Below are positions 21,461 to 29,868 of a stretch of DNA of 37,641 bases, in pieces (position 1 is the first letter of the stretch; every line of letters starts with the position of its first letter). The position numbers were made by a program, and so were the translations under genes. The notes beneath the pieces are model-generated. The model was given only the letters and a program-made list of their open reading frames with translations. It was not told the DNA's origin and did no database searches. This DNA comes from Flavobacteriales bacterium UBA1959 (lineage in GTDB: Bacteria > Bacteroidota > Bacteroidia > Flavobacteriales_D > Sanyastnellaceae): contig DDEH01000006.1 in the NCBI GenBank assembly GCA_002336085.1, forward strand, positions 12,927 through 50,567, read 5' to 3'.

Positions 21461-23119
21461 ATGTCCAATCCAAAAAAGCACCGCCGTGCGAAGCCCTTTC
21501 GGCGGCAGAAGGGTCAGCAAGACTCGGTGAGAGCTGCTGTTGGACCTGTGGCTGTGGTCGAAGTTCGGATGCCCGCAAAATGGACAGAAGATGATGAAAA
21601 GATTCGCGAGGCATTGCTGAGCGCTTTGGCTTGGCCATCTGAACGCTTAGGGGAGTTTCGAGTGCAGCGAAAAAACCTTGATGCTCGTCAGCGCGAGGTG
21701 AAGGCGGTATGGACGATGGAAGCTGCCGAGCGGGGAGCCAAACTGCCAATTGATACGCCTGCCACGGTGTCTTTTGATCCACTTCCTGAGGATGCCAAAC
21801 GAGTTCATATTATTGGGGCTGGGCCGGCTGGCATTTTTGCAGCTTTGCAATGTATTTTGAATGGGTCGCGACCGGTCATCATAGAACGTGGGCAACCGGT
21901 GCGACAACGCCGCCGGGATTTGGTTCAAATATTTCGGGAACACACAGTAAATCCGGATTCCAATTATTGTTTTGGAGAAGGAGGGGCGGGGACGTACAGC
22001 GATGGAAAACTCTACACGCGAAGCCACAAGCGCGGTGACATTCGAGCGGCACTTGAATTGCTTGTTCAGCATGGGGCCGATGAAGATATTTTGGTAGAGG
22101 CGCATCCGCATATCGGAACAAATAAGCTACCTGGGATCATAGAGTCCATGAGGGAAACCATTTTGGAAGCGGGAGGAATCATTCGTTTTGGATGCAGATT
22201 ATTGGATTTTGAATCATCGGATGGAAGCGTACGGGAGCTGACTTGGTTGGATTTGGATACCCAAATAAAATGCCGTGAATCCTGCGGTCATTTGATCTTA
22301 GCTACCGGTCACAGTGCTCGCGATATCTTCCACTTGCTCCACGAAAAGGGGCTGCAGTTGGAAGCAAAGCCCTTTGCAATGGGCGTTAGGATTGAGCACC
22401 CCCAATCGTTAATAGATGAAATTCAGTACCGTTCCAAGGAACGCGAGAGTTGGCTACCTCCTGCTTCATACCGACTTGTTTGTCAGGCTTCTGGCCGCGG
22501 TGTTCATTCTTTTTGTATGTGTCCAGGTGGCATCATTGCCCCGTGTGCCACTGAGGACGGAGAGGTGGTAACCAATGGCTGGTCACCGTCCAAGCGCAAC
22601 AATCCATTTGCTAACTCAGGGATGGTAGTGCAGTTGATGCAGGAAGATTGGGAACAACATGGTCATACAGGGCCGCTCGGTGGGTTGCTCTTTCAAAGCA
22701 CCGTTGAAAAGGCCTGTTGGAAGGCTGCGGGAGAAACACAAAGGGCACCTGCTCAGCGACTCGTGGATTTTTTGAAGGGAATCCAATCAAAAGATCTGCC
22801 TGAAACTTCTTATGTGCCGGGAGTGGTGTCTGTCAACTTGCATGAGGTACTTCCGCCGTTGATTTCGAAAGCGTTGCGCGAAGGCTTGCAGACTTTTGTG
22901 GAGCGGATGCCGCTTTTTATGAGTGAGCAGGCTGTTTTGGTTGCTCCGGAATCGCGAACATCCAGTCCCGTGCGCATCCCGAGAGATGCGGAATCTTTGT
23001 CCCATCCAGAATTGAGAAACCTATATCCCTGTGGGGAAGGAGGTGGATATGCAGGAGGTATTTTATCAGCTGCACTCGATGGGATTCGTGTCGCTGATGC
23101 CGCTGAGAAGTCCACTTAG
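21461..23119 (+). CDS. FAD-dependent oxidoreductase, COG2509 family
   Basis: A 552-residue flavoprotein of a conserved but functionally unassigned family. An N-terminal alpha/beta domain (PAKWTEDDEKIREALLSALAWPSERLGEFRVQRKNLDARQREVKAVW) precedes the dinucleotide-binding core VHIIGAGPAGIFAALQCILNGSRPVIIERG starting near residue 117. Family blocks follow: NYCFGEGGAGTYSDGKLYTRSHKRG, LVEAHPHIGTNKLPGIIESMR, LATGHSARDIF, AMGVRIEHPQSLIDEIQY, CMCPGGIIAPCATEDGEVVTNGWSPSKRNNPFANSG and the C-terminal LYPCGEGGGYAGGILSAALDGIR. All are characteristic. The substrate is unknown. The start at ATG 21461 is set by the promoter box and by the basic MSNPKKHRRAKPFRRQ N-terminus. Confidence 0.9.
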   Translation: MSNPKKHRRAKPFRRQKGQQDSVRAAVGPVAVVEVRMPAKWTEDDEKIREALLSALAWPSERLGEFRVQRKNLDARQREVKAVWTMEAAERGAKLPIDTPATVSFDPLPEDAKRVHIIGAGPAGIFAALQCILNGSRPVIIERGQPVRQRRRDLVQIFREHTVNPDSNYCFGEGGAGTYSDGKLYTRSHKRGDIRAALELLVQHGADEDILVEAHPHIGTNKLPGIIESMRETILEAGGIIRFGCRLLDFESSDGSVRELTWLDLDTQIKCRESCGHLILATGHSARDIFHLLHEKGLQLEAKPFAMGVRIEHPQSLIDEIQYRSKERESWLPPASYRLVCQASGRGVHSFCMCPGGIIAPCATEDGEVVTNGWSPSKRNNPFANSGMVVQLMQEDWEQHGHTGPLGGLLFQSTVEKACWKAAGETQRAPAQRLVDFLKGIQSKDLPETSYVPGVVSVNLHEVLPPLISKALREGLQTFVERMPLFMSEQAVLVAPESRTSSPVRIPRDAESLSHPELRNLYPCGEGGGYAGGILSAALDGIRVADAAEKST

Positions 23120-23125
23120 AAAAGG

Positions 23126-23154
23126 AAAAGCCACATCGCTAGACATGGCTTTTT
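23126..23154. terminator. Bidirectional intrinsic terminator between convergent genes
   Basis: AAAAGCCA (23126-23133) pairs with TGGCTTTT (23146-23153), 8 bp around a 12-nt loop, with five T on the plus strand and four on the minus. It sits between the flavoprotein stop (23119) and the stop of the TSP3 protein gene (23185). Confidence 0.65.
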
Positions 23155-23184
23155 AAATCTATAAAGAGAAAAATGACGAGCCAT

Positions 23185-24717
23185 TTAGTTCATGCGAGAA
23201 GCTGTAGCTTCCCATGAGTCCTGCAGTGCCTGTGCGGCCGTGAGATTCATCAACCGGCCATTGAATTCGCCAATGATATGGGCTTCAGTAAACCCTTCAC
23301 TTCGCAGTTTACTGGCAATGCTTTCTGCCTTTTCGAGGCTCAAGGTTGCTGGAGAAACCAAGCACAATGAGCTGGAGTTATCGAATTTTTGAATCACTTC
23401 TCCGCTGACCAAAAGTGGAGAGACTTCTTTCATGTTAAGTGTTCGAATGTCCAATGCCAATTGCACTCGAAATGTTGGACGCAAAGCGGGCATCACAGCG
23501 CGGTAATCAGATAATCCTGTTTTTTTTCCGAATTCATCCATGATTTCTTTTTGAGTAGATGTTGCCGCTGGCCTTGGCACTGAGCGCTTTGCTTTTACAG
23601 GGGTAGTTGACTTTGAAGAACCGAATGCCTTCAATAATCGCAACTCAGCTTGTGTTCGTCCGTTCGCATCAACCGGAGTAACGGCATCGGCTTCACTTTT
23701 CGATTCCACCCGCATGAAGTCTTGACGGAATGAGTTCTCGGATCCTTTCTGCGGAGCTAGAGCTATGGCCCATTGCTCTTCGCTCAATGCAACGCCTTGT
23801 GCATTTACCCTGCGGTGCGCAGAAAAAGGCTCCAAATCCATATAGTCAGCAATCCCGTCCTTGTCTGAATCCGTCGGGCATCCACGTCTGTCGATGGGTG
23901 CATCGTCAGGAGTGCCTGGGCATCGGTCTCTTTTGTCTAAAATCCCGTCAGAATCGGCATCTTGACCAATAAGCAACCATTCTTCAGGATATTCTACACG
24001 CGGTTCACCAAAATCTTTTCCGATTCTTATGCCAAGCCCAGCTTGTGCCGTTGTCAGCATGTCGTTGTATCCCGGTCTCGGGTCGAGGCTGGACTCAGCA
24101 CCTGCAAGAATTGCAAAGGAGGCACTGGCATAAACGCGCGGAGACAAATTCAGGTTGATTCCCATTTGGATGGGAATAGCCAGCGATGTAACGCTTCCTG
24201 TTCTGGTTTCAAATGCGTGATCCGGAGACAATGAAGTTGCAAGTACATCGGCATTTTCTGCATTTTCTGGCATGTCATATGACTGCCCATTGGACCAGTG
24301 GAAATAAGCGTTTCCGTCTGAATCTGTCAAATCGGATAGGTTGCTTTGTTGCATAATCGAAAGTCCCAATCCGATCCAGGGTTGTAGGATGCGGTCTGCT
24401 GCATAAGGCTGGTGCAGGCGCACGCCAGCTCCAAAGCCATACCACTCAGAAATTTCGTGCTTGCGATTGGACGACGTCAAACCAAGTGCTCCCCAATTCA
24501 TCTGCGCATCGGCAGACAAGAATGGCAACACGTCGGTAATCAAAGCGACTTGGGTCGAGTACATTCCGGACGAAGCGACTTGAATGCCGTCTTCGAGGTT
24601 GGATGCTCCGGTAAAGCTAGTGGGACCAGTGACCAGAGAAAGCTCCGTTTGGGAAATCGCGCAAGTTCCTATGCAGAAGGCTGCGGCCAAAGTGAGCGTG
24701 GTGTATGCTGTTCGCAT
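23185..24717 (-). CDS. Outer-membrane protein with thrombospondin type 3 repeats and SPOR-like C-terminus
   Basis: A 510-residue exported protein. The signal peptide is TLTLAAAFCIGTCAISQ, with start at ATG 24717 (MRTAYTT). Residues to about 240 form a beta-strand-rich porin-like domain (GAGVRLHQPY..., YASASFAILAG, AGLGIRIGKDFG). Calcium-binding TSP3 repeats follow: DADSDGILDKRDRCPGTPDDAPIDRRGCPTDSDKDGIADYMD. In classical OmpA-like proteins a peptidoglycan-binding OmpA domain comes next. Here the C-terminal 100 residues instead read FRVQLALDIRTL ... SLCLVSPATLSLEKAESIASKLRSEGFTEAHIIGEFNGRLMNLTAAQAL, which looks like a SPOR-type domain (strand, helix, strand). The SPOR reading is my inference from pattern. 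The protein may still bind the cell wall by that module. Confidence 0.75.
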   Translation of the reverse strand: MRTAYTTLTLAAAFCIGTCAISQTELSLVTGPTSFTGASNLEDGIQVASSGMYSTQVALITDVLPFLSADAQMNWGALGLTSSNRKHEISEWYGFGAGVRLHQPYAADRILQPWIGLGLSIMQQSNLSDLTDSDGNAYFHWSNGQSYDMPENAENADVLATSLSPDHAFETRTGSVTSLAIPIQMGINLNLSPRVYASASFAILAGAESSLDPRPGYNDMLTTAQAGLGIRIGKDFGEPRVEYPEEWLLIGQDADSDGILDKRDRCPGTPDDAPIDRRGCPTDSDKDGIADYMDLEPFSAHRRVNAQGVALSEEQWAIALAPQKGSENSFRQDFMRVESKSEADAVTPVDANGRTQAELRLLKAFGSSKSTTPVKAKRSVPRPAATSTQKEIMDEFGKKTGLSDYRAVMPALRPTFRVQLALDIRTLNMKEVSPLLVSGEVIQKFDNSSSLCLVSPATLSLEKAESIASKLRSEGFTEAHIIGEFNGRLMNLTAAQALQDSWEATASRMN

Positions 24718-24790
24718 GATTGTATGGGTCTTTATGAGACAATTCATTTTGCCCCTTTACGCGAACGATTCCGAAAAGGTTACGGCGGCC

Positions 24791-25927
24791 TTAATCAGAA
24801 AGAAGCAATGCCACACTATCCTGCCCAATTTGCATGCCAATGGCAACCCCCATGCCGCCCATTTTTACAGCGGCTACGCACCCTGATTGGACTCTAGCCA
24901 CAATGGGTTCGCGGGACAATCCGATTCCCAATACTCCCGTCCATTTGCTGTCCAAGGACGCATTTTTCGTTTGTGGCCAGAGGGTGTGAAGAACCTCCAA
25001 TAATGCCTTTTCAAGGACCTCGTTATTCCTCAATTTCCAATGGCGTCCACCGCCAATCAGCATGCGGTCGGCGATGTTTCGCACGTACAAATAACCGGCG
25101 TCCATGTGGACCGTTTTGTCGAATTGAAGATTCTTGATCGGTTCGGTCACCAGCACCCTGTTTTTTTGCGGTTTGACATCGCATTCAGGCAATAAATCCT
25201 GAGCAAATGCATTCGTTGCGATGATCAAGTGTGGTACTTGAATCCATCGACTATCCTCCGCTCCAGATGGTCCAGATCGTTTGATATGAATCCGATGCCC
25301 CGCTAAATCGGTCTCAGTTGCGATGACCTCGAGACCGAAAAGTAAATCCACACCTGCTTCCTGAACGCGCTGCCGCATCGACCGCATCATTTTTCCAGTG
25401 TCAATCGCGCCTTCCAAAGGAGAGAATACGGCTCCTTCAATTGCGTCTTCTGCGATTCCAACCAAATGATCGGCGGTGGCTGATTGGAATGTTTCAGCTG
25501 TTCCTGTCGCTGATGCAGCCCACTCGTTAATTCCTTTTAAATAAGCAGAAGTGGGGGCATGGAATGTGGAATGCTTGCGAACGATTTCCAGACTTCCACA
25601 AGGCCTATACCCAATGGATGCGTCTCCCAATGTCATGCGAAGCAGCTTCAATCCATCGATGCGTTTTTTCAGCAGAGCGAGTGCGGATTTATCGCCAATT
25701 TGCATGCGATCGTGCATCAATTCTTGCGTGCTCCCGAAGCACGCAAATCCTGCGTTTTTCGTGCTTCCACCTCCGCCAAATGGGTCGCGTTCTACAACTG
25801 CAACCTTCCATTTGGGGCGCATTTTCTTGGCCTGCAACGCGGCGGAGAGCCCCACGATTCCTCCACCGATCACAATTAAATCATGACCTTCTAGCCATTC
25901 CGTTGATTCCCAATAACTAAATGCCAT
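24791..25927 (-). CDS. FAD-dependent amino-acid-oxidase-like oxidoreductase (DAO family)
   Basis: A 378-residue flavoprotein of the DadA/glycine oxidase group, which oxidises amines or amino acids. The nucleotide-binding motif is DLIVIGGGIVGLSAALQAKKMRPKWKVAVVERDPFGGGGSTKNAGFACFGS near residues 16-66, with GGGSTKNAGF matching the family's G-A-S-x-x-N-x-G loop. The second half has LIIATNAFAQDLLP, RNIADRMLIGGGRHW and WTGVLGIGLSREPIVARV, and ends with the C-terminal FAD-contact MGGMGVAIGMQIGQDSVALLL. The substrate cannot be told. It is divergent from the large TPR gene across only 34 nt. Confidence 0.88.
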   Translation of the reverse strand: MAFSYWESTEWLEGHDLIVIGGGIVGLSAALQAKKMRPKWKVAVVERDPFGGGGSTKNAGFACFGSTQELMHDRMQIGDKSALALLKKRIDGLKLLRMTLGDASIGYRPCGSLEIVRKHSTFHAPTSAYLKGINEWAASATGTAETFQSATADHLVGIAEDAIEGAVFSPLEGAIDTGKMMRSMRQRVQEAGVDLLFGLEVIATETDLAGHRIHIKRSGPSGAEDSRWIQVPHLIIATNAFAQDLLPECDVKPQKNRVLVTEPIKNLQFDKTVHMDAGYLYVRNIADRMLIGGGRHWKLRNNEVLEKALLEVLHTLWPQTKNASLDSKWTGVLGIGLSREPIVARVQSGCVAAVKMGGMGVAIGMQIGQDSVALLLSD

Positions 25928-25961
25928 ATTTTTACGTTCTAAGGAAGTTGAAACCTATTTC

Positions 25962-28900
25962 ATGCAAAAGTCGATTGATTCGAGAACAAATGGAATGCCG
26001 CTGGCACTTTTTTGCGTTCGCATGCCCATGATGTTTGCACAAATGCGGTGGGCCATGGCCATCGCGTCATTTGTATTTTGTGCCTTGATTTCTCTTGACG
26101 CCACTGCACAGGAAGATCTCTTTCTTGTATTTGGATCGGTGAAATTGGAGGATGCGAATAAACGACTGCAGGGTGTTGATGTAATCGTATACCAGGATGG
26201 GGAAGTTTTTGATCAACTGATTACCAATGCAAAAGGCGATTATGATTTCGAGCTGCCGCTGCGACACCGCTATACTTTTAGTTTTGTTTTGGATGGCCAT
26301 AGCAACAAGCGCATTGAGGTGGACGCCTCTGGTATCCCTGAAAGCGTGACTGGAAATCGGAACATGGACTTGGATATGAGCATGATGCCGCTCCCTTCGG
26401 GTTTTGATGCTTCCATTTTCGAAGACGCTTATGGCCGCGGTCAATATGATGCAAACAAGAATACCGTTGTCTTTGATAACAATTACACGGTGCGGATGCG
26501 AAACAAGGTCAATGCGGAGTTCGCTCGCCTCGAGAGGTTAGATGGAGAGGCCGAGCGTATGAAAGAGAACTTTGATGATTTCGTCCGCAAAGGAAATCGA
26601 GCCAAATCGGAACAGGAATGGCAAAATGCGATTGACTATTATGAGTCTGCCTTGGCTGTTTTTCCGAATGAACAGGAGGTCATGGCAAAGCGAGATCAAG
26701 CTCAAGCCGCGTTGGAAGCAGCCAATGCCTCTAACGCCTCGGCAGCAGCGTTCCAAGAGCTTTTGGATTCGGGAAATGCTTCCCTCTCGAAGGATGCTTT
26801 AGCTGAAGCACGTCAAGCATTTAATGCTGCGCAGGATATGCAGCCTAATGCCCGTGAACCAAGAGATGGTCTGGAACGCGTGAAGGCCCGCGAAGTTGAA
26901 TTGGCGAATAGCTCTGAGATTGATGCTGAGTACGCGGAGCTCATTGAAGACGCTGACAAGTATTTTGAGCGTGAACAATACAATCGCGCTATCGATTTGT
27001 ACAACGAAGCGATTGTGTTAAAACCGAGTGAGCGTTATCCGCAAAATCAAATTGACGAGGCTGAAGCTCGAAAGTCTTCCCTGGCCTCTCAAGCTTCAGA
27101 TATCGTTGAACGAACCATTCAGTATGAATCATTGATCGACGAGGCCAACCAGCTTTTTCGCGACGATAATTATGAATTGGCCTTGGCCAAATACGAGTCG
27201 GCGGGTGAGGTATTGCCAGCGGAACGATTTTGGCAACAGCGTGCAGCGGCGAGCAAGGAGCGCTGGGAGGAACAGCTTGAGGATAATGCTTCTCGAGCAG
27301 CGCGGGAGCAAGCTGCAGCAGAGCGCTCAGCGGCCAGTGCAGAATTGAAAGAGAAAAGAGGCCAATACGATGCCATCAATGACGACGCCGATGTGTTTTT
27401 CAGGAATGATGATTATGAAGCAGCTATTGTAAAGTATGAGGAAGCGTTGGCTGTATTGCCTGAAGAACGCTACCCTCAGCAGCGCATAACCGAGGCGAGG
27501 AAACGCATCAATGAGGCTGCTGGAATCGACGAATCTGAGGAGGACACGGCTGATGCAACAAAAAGTGATGCTGACGCTGAGAGTAAAGAAGACAAGCGAA
27601 ACGAAGATCGTGAGGCAAAGCGAAGTGCATCGCTTGAAGCATCTGATACAGAACGGGAATCTCGGCAAGCCGCTGAAGATGAAGCCCGCACAGCAGCTCA
27701 GGCAGCTGAATCTGCTTACAATGACTTTATTCAAACGGCCGATGATGCATTTGATGCTTCGAATTGGGCCGAATCAAGAAGCAAATACAATGATGCATTG
27801 GTTGTGAAGCCAAATGATCGTTATGCGCAAAGTCGATTGAGCCGCATTTTAAAGGCAGAGTCGGGGAACTCAGATTCAGTTCAAAATCAAGATTTACAGG
27901 AAGAAGATTTTGCGGCTTTGGAGGCAGAACGATTCCGTGAGCAGCAGGAATTGCAAGCACTTGAGGATTCGGAGCAGCAGGTAGCTGATTCGGATCGGCA
28001 GAAGCGCTTGGACGATGCGGCAGACGAGGAGTCTGAAAGAATCGCACGTCAACAAGCAGCGGCAGAAGTAAGCAGGAGACGCGCAGAAAAAATGGCTACA
28101 CAACTTAATTCTAAGGAAGAGGATGAGGTAGAAGCTTACTTTAGTGAGGCTTTGAAAAGTGAGGCCCAAGGCAGGAAAGCGCAAGTGGAAAGGGCAAAGC
28201 AAGCTCAGATTGATCTGCTCAAACAAGCTTCAGCAAAAGCTTCAGAGCGGTCGGATTTTGAGCGTATTAAAATGCAAGGCCGCCAACAAGAGGCGCAAGC
28301 AGATATTGATTCTTCGCTGCGGATTCAGGAGAAGCGCCGCAACGAACAGGCTGATCAGCGAGAGGTTTACAACGAAAAAGCCATTGCGGCTGAGCGCCGA
28401 TCTGAGCGTCTGATTCGAAATGGGCAAGACGCGGTGAATAGCCAATTGGAAGCACGGTCGAATTTGACATCAAATCATGCTCGGGATTACGCGTCCAATG
28501 TCCCAGAAATTGAGTCTAAAAAACGCTCTTGGCGAAATTTATTTCGTGGAATGAATCGCGCAGCTTCTGAAAAGCGCACTATTTCATTTGAAGATGCTGC
28601 TGCTACATCCAGAACCTATCGAGCCATTGGTAAGGATTCGGACAAAAGAGCACAGCAACGTTGGTTTGCTATTAAGCGCAAGGCGCAGCGTGGAAATCAG
28701 GCCCTCTCCAAGCGCGAGCGAGAATCTCAGCAGCGCTCCTACGATAAACGCAAGGTGGAGGAGCAGCGACTCAAAAATATGTCACCGAAGCTTCCTGAAG
28801 ATTACAATTTGTCTCGCGAAGACACCAATGTTCTGCGTGGCGTCAATGAGGAATCGTATGACATACCTAACGGCTTGGTCATTGAGCGAACTGTTCGCAT

Positions 28901-29021
28901 TGGCAATAAGGTCGTTCGATACCGCAAAGTGGTGACCAAAACAGGTACGTATTACTTTAAGGGTGACCACAGCATCACGTCAGTGACGTGGCAGCGGGAA
29001 ACCTCTGTTGTTTTGGATTGA
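25962..29021 (+). CDS. Large secreted TPR and coiled-coil protein of unknown function
   Basis: A 1019-residue exported protein. After a signal peptide (AIASFVFCALISLDATAQ, cleavage near residue 50) comes a carboxypeptidase-regulatory-like beta domain (LFLVFGSVKLEDANKRLQGVDVIVYQDGEVF...AKGDYDFELPLRHRYTFSF). Six TPR-like repeats start near residues 204, 265, 324, 388, 469 and 587, of the form YxxLIxxADxxFxxxxYxxAIxxYxxAxxxxPxxRYPQxRI. Residues 620-930 are extremely Glu/Arg/Gln/Ala rich, predicted long coiled coil. A compact C-terminal module ends IERTVRIGNKVVRYRKVVTKTGTYYFKGDHSITSVTWQRET. The start is uncertain: ATGs at 26022, 26028, 26043 and 26052 would give shorter, more typical signal peptides. 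It is coupled to the TonB-like gene 2 nt downstream. Presumably periplasmic or outer-membrane associated. Confidence 0.75.
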   Translation: MQKSIDSRTNGMPLALFCVRMPMMFAQMRWAMAIASFVFCALISLDATAQEDLFLVFGSVKLEDANKRLQGVDVIVYQDGEVFDQLITNAKGDYDFELPLRHRYTFSFVLDGHSNKRIEVDASGIPESVTGNRNMDLDMSMMPLPSGFDASIFEDAYGRGQYDANKNTVVFDNNYTVRMRNKVNAEFARLERLDGEAERMKENFDDFVRKGNRAKSEQEWQNAIDYYESALAVFPNEQEVMAKRDQAQAALEAANASNASAAAFQELLDSGNASLSKDALAEARQAFNAAQDMQPNAREPRDGLERVKAREVELANSSEIDAEYAELIEDADKYFEREQYNRAIDLYNEAIVLKPSERYPQNQIDEAEARKSSLASQASDIVERTIQYESLIDEANQLFRDDNYELALAKYESAGEVLPAERFWQQRAAASKERWEEQLEDNASRAAREQAAAERSAASAELKEKRGQYDAINDDADVFFRNDDYEAAIVKYEEALAVLPEERYPQQRITEARKRINEAAGIDESEEDTADATKSDADAESKEDKRNEDREAKRSASLEASDTERESRQAAEDEARTAAQAAESAYNDFIQTADDAFDASNWAESRSKYNDALVVKPNDRYAQSRLSRILKAESGNSDSVQNQDLQEEDFAALEAERFREQQELQALEDSEQQVADSDRQKRLDDAADEESERIARQQAAAEVSRRRAEKMATQLNSKEEDEVEAYFSEALKSEAQGRKAQVERAKQAQIDLLKQASAKASERSDFERIKMQGRQQEAQADIDSSLRIQEKRRNEQADQREVYNEKAIAAERRSERLIRNGQDAVNSQLEARSNLTSNHARDYASNVPEIESKKRSWRNLFRGMNRAASEKRTISFEDAAATSRTYRAIGKDSDKRAQQRWFAIKRKAQRGNQALSKRERESQQRSYDKRKVEEQRLKNMSPKLPEDYNLSREDTNVLRGVNEESYDIPNGLVIERTVRIGNKVVRYRKVVTKTGTYYFKGDHSITSVTWQRETSVVLD

Positions 29022-29023
29022 TT

Positions 29024-29788
29024 ATGAATGGTCAGGGCGCAAAAAATCGGTTTTTGGTGGCAATTACCGCCACCCTTGCGCTGCATGCTTTTGTGTTGAT
29101 TTTGATGTCATTTCAGCCGGTGCGTTCAGGCGATGGGTCCAGAGCGGAATTCATCGCGGTAGAGTTCGCAGATGATGGTCAATTGGATGAGATAAAGGAA
29201 CAAACGATGGAGTCACTGATCCAAGATCGCCTCAACGAACGTGTAGCAAATCTGGCGGCAAATGAGCATTCCCAGCGAACTGAAGATCGACGGTCTTCGT
29301 CGAGCCAAGCAGACATCCAAGAGCTGGAAGCATCAGTGGATGCCGAGTTGCGCGCCCTTGAGAAGGCTGAGTTTGAGCGACTAGCCGCGGAAAAAAAAGA
29401 GTTTGACTTGGAGGGGGTTCCGGACGATGGTGCCCAAGGTCAAATTCAGACGCTTTCGGAGTGGGACAAACGGTATGATGGCCAAGTCACCGTCTCGTAT
29501 GATTTGGATGGGCGAATGCATCGCAAATTGCCCGTGCCCGGATACAGATGCAAGGTTGCAGGTTCCGTGTCCATTGTCATCAAAGTGACTTCTCAAGGGC
29601 GAGTTGTTCATGCAAAAATTGCTTCGGTCCAATTGGCGAGCCCCTCAGGCGATGAAGGAATGATTTCGGACATGGATGACTGTATCGCTTCGGCCGCATT
29701 GGAGAGCGCACAGGCCTCTTCATTCGAGGCGGTAGAAGGTGACGCTTCAATGGGGACGCTTATTTATCGCTTTCTTGCTCAAGATTGA
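29024..29788 (+). CDS. TonB-like membrane-anchored protein
   Basis: A 254-residue protein with one N-terminal membrane helix (RFLVAITATLALHAFVLILMSF), as in TonB/energy transducers. A charged, helical middle region (SRAEFIAVEFADDGQLDEIKEQTMESLIQDRLNERVANL...ALEKAEFERLAAEKK) replaces the Pro-rich stretch of classical TonB. The C-terminal domain (KLPVPGYRCKVAGSVSIVIKVTSQGRVVHAKIASVQLAS ... IASAALESAQASSFEA...GTLIYRFLAQD) follows the TonB C-terminal pattern G-x-V-x-V-x-[FI]-x-[VI]-x-x-x-G-x-V. The ATG lies 2 nt after the stop of the TPR gene, so translation is coupled and a shared function is likely. Whether it couples to ExbBD or is a structural partner is not determined; no exbB or exbD is present here. 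Confidence 0.72.
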   Translation: MNGQGAKNRFLVAITATLALHAFVLILMSFQPVRSGDGSRAEFIAVEFADDGQLDEIKEQTMESLIQDRLNERVANLAANEHSQRTEDRRSSSSQADIQELEASVDAELRALEKAEFERLAAEKKEFDLEGVPDDGAQGQIQTLSEWDKRYDGQVTVSYDLDGRMHRKLPVPGYRCKVAGSVSIVIKVTSQGRVVHAKIASVQLASPSGDEGMISDMDDCIASAALESAQASSFEAVEGDASMGTLIYRFLAQD

Positions 29789-29868
29789 TGGTTGAAAAGT
29801 TGCTGGCCAGCTGCGAATTCGGGAATCCCATTGAGTACCTTGGTTCATTGTAATTGATACTTTACTCC

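Noticed and set aside
26572..27840. Recurring motifs in the large TPR gene as DNA-level direct repeats
   Set aside because: The similarity is at protein level (TPR-like units with variable spacing), not identical DNA, so it is not a tandem repeat or CRISPR-like array.
29802..29811. Perfect 10-bp palindrome GCTGGCCAGC between the TonB-like and dehydrogenase genes
   Set aside because: No loop or T-run for a terminator and no second copy seen in the window; an isolated palindrome of this size can occur by chance.
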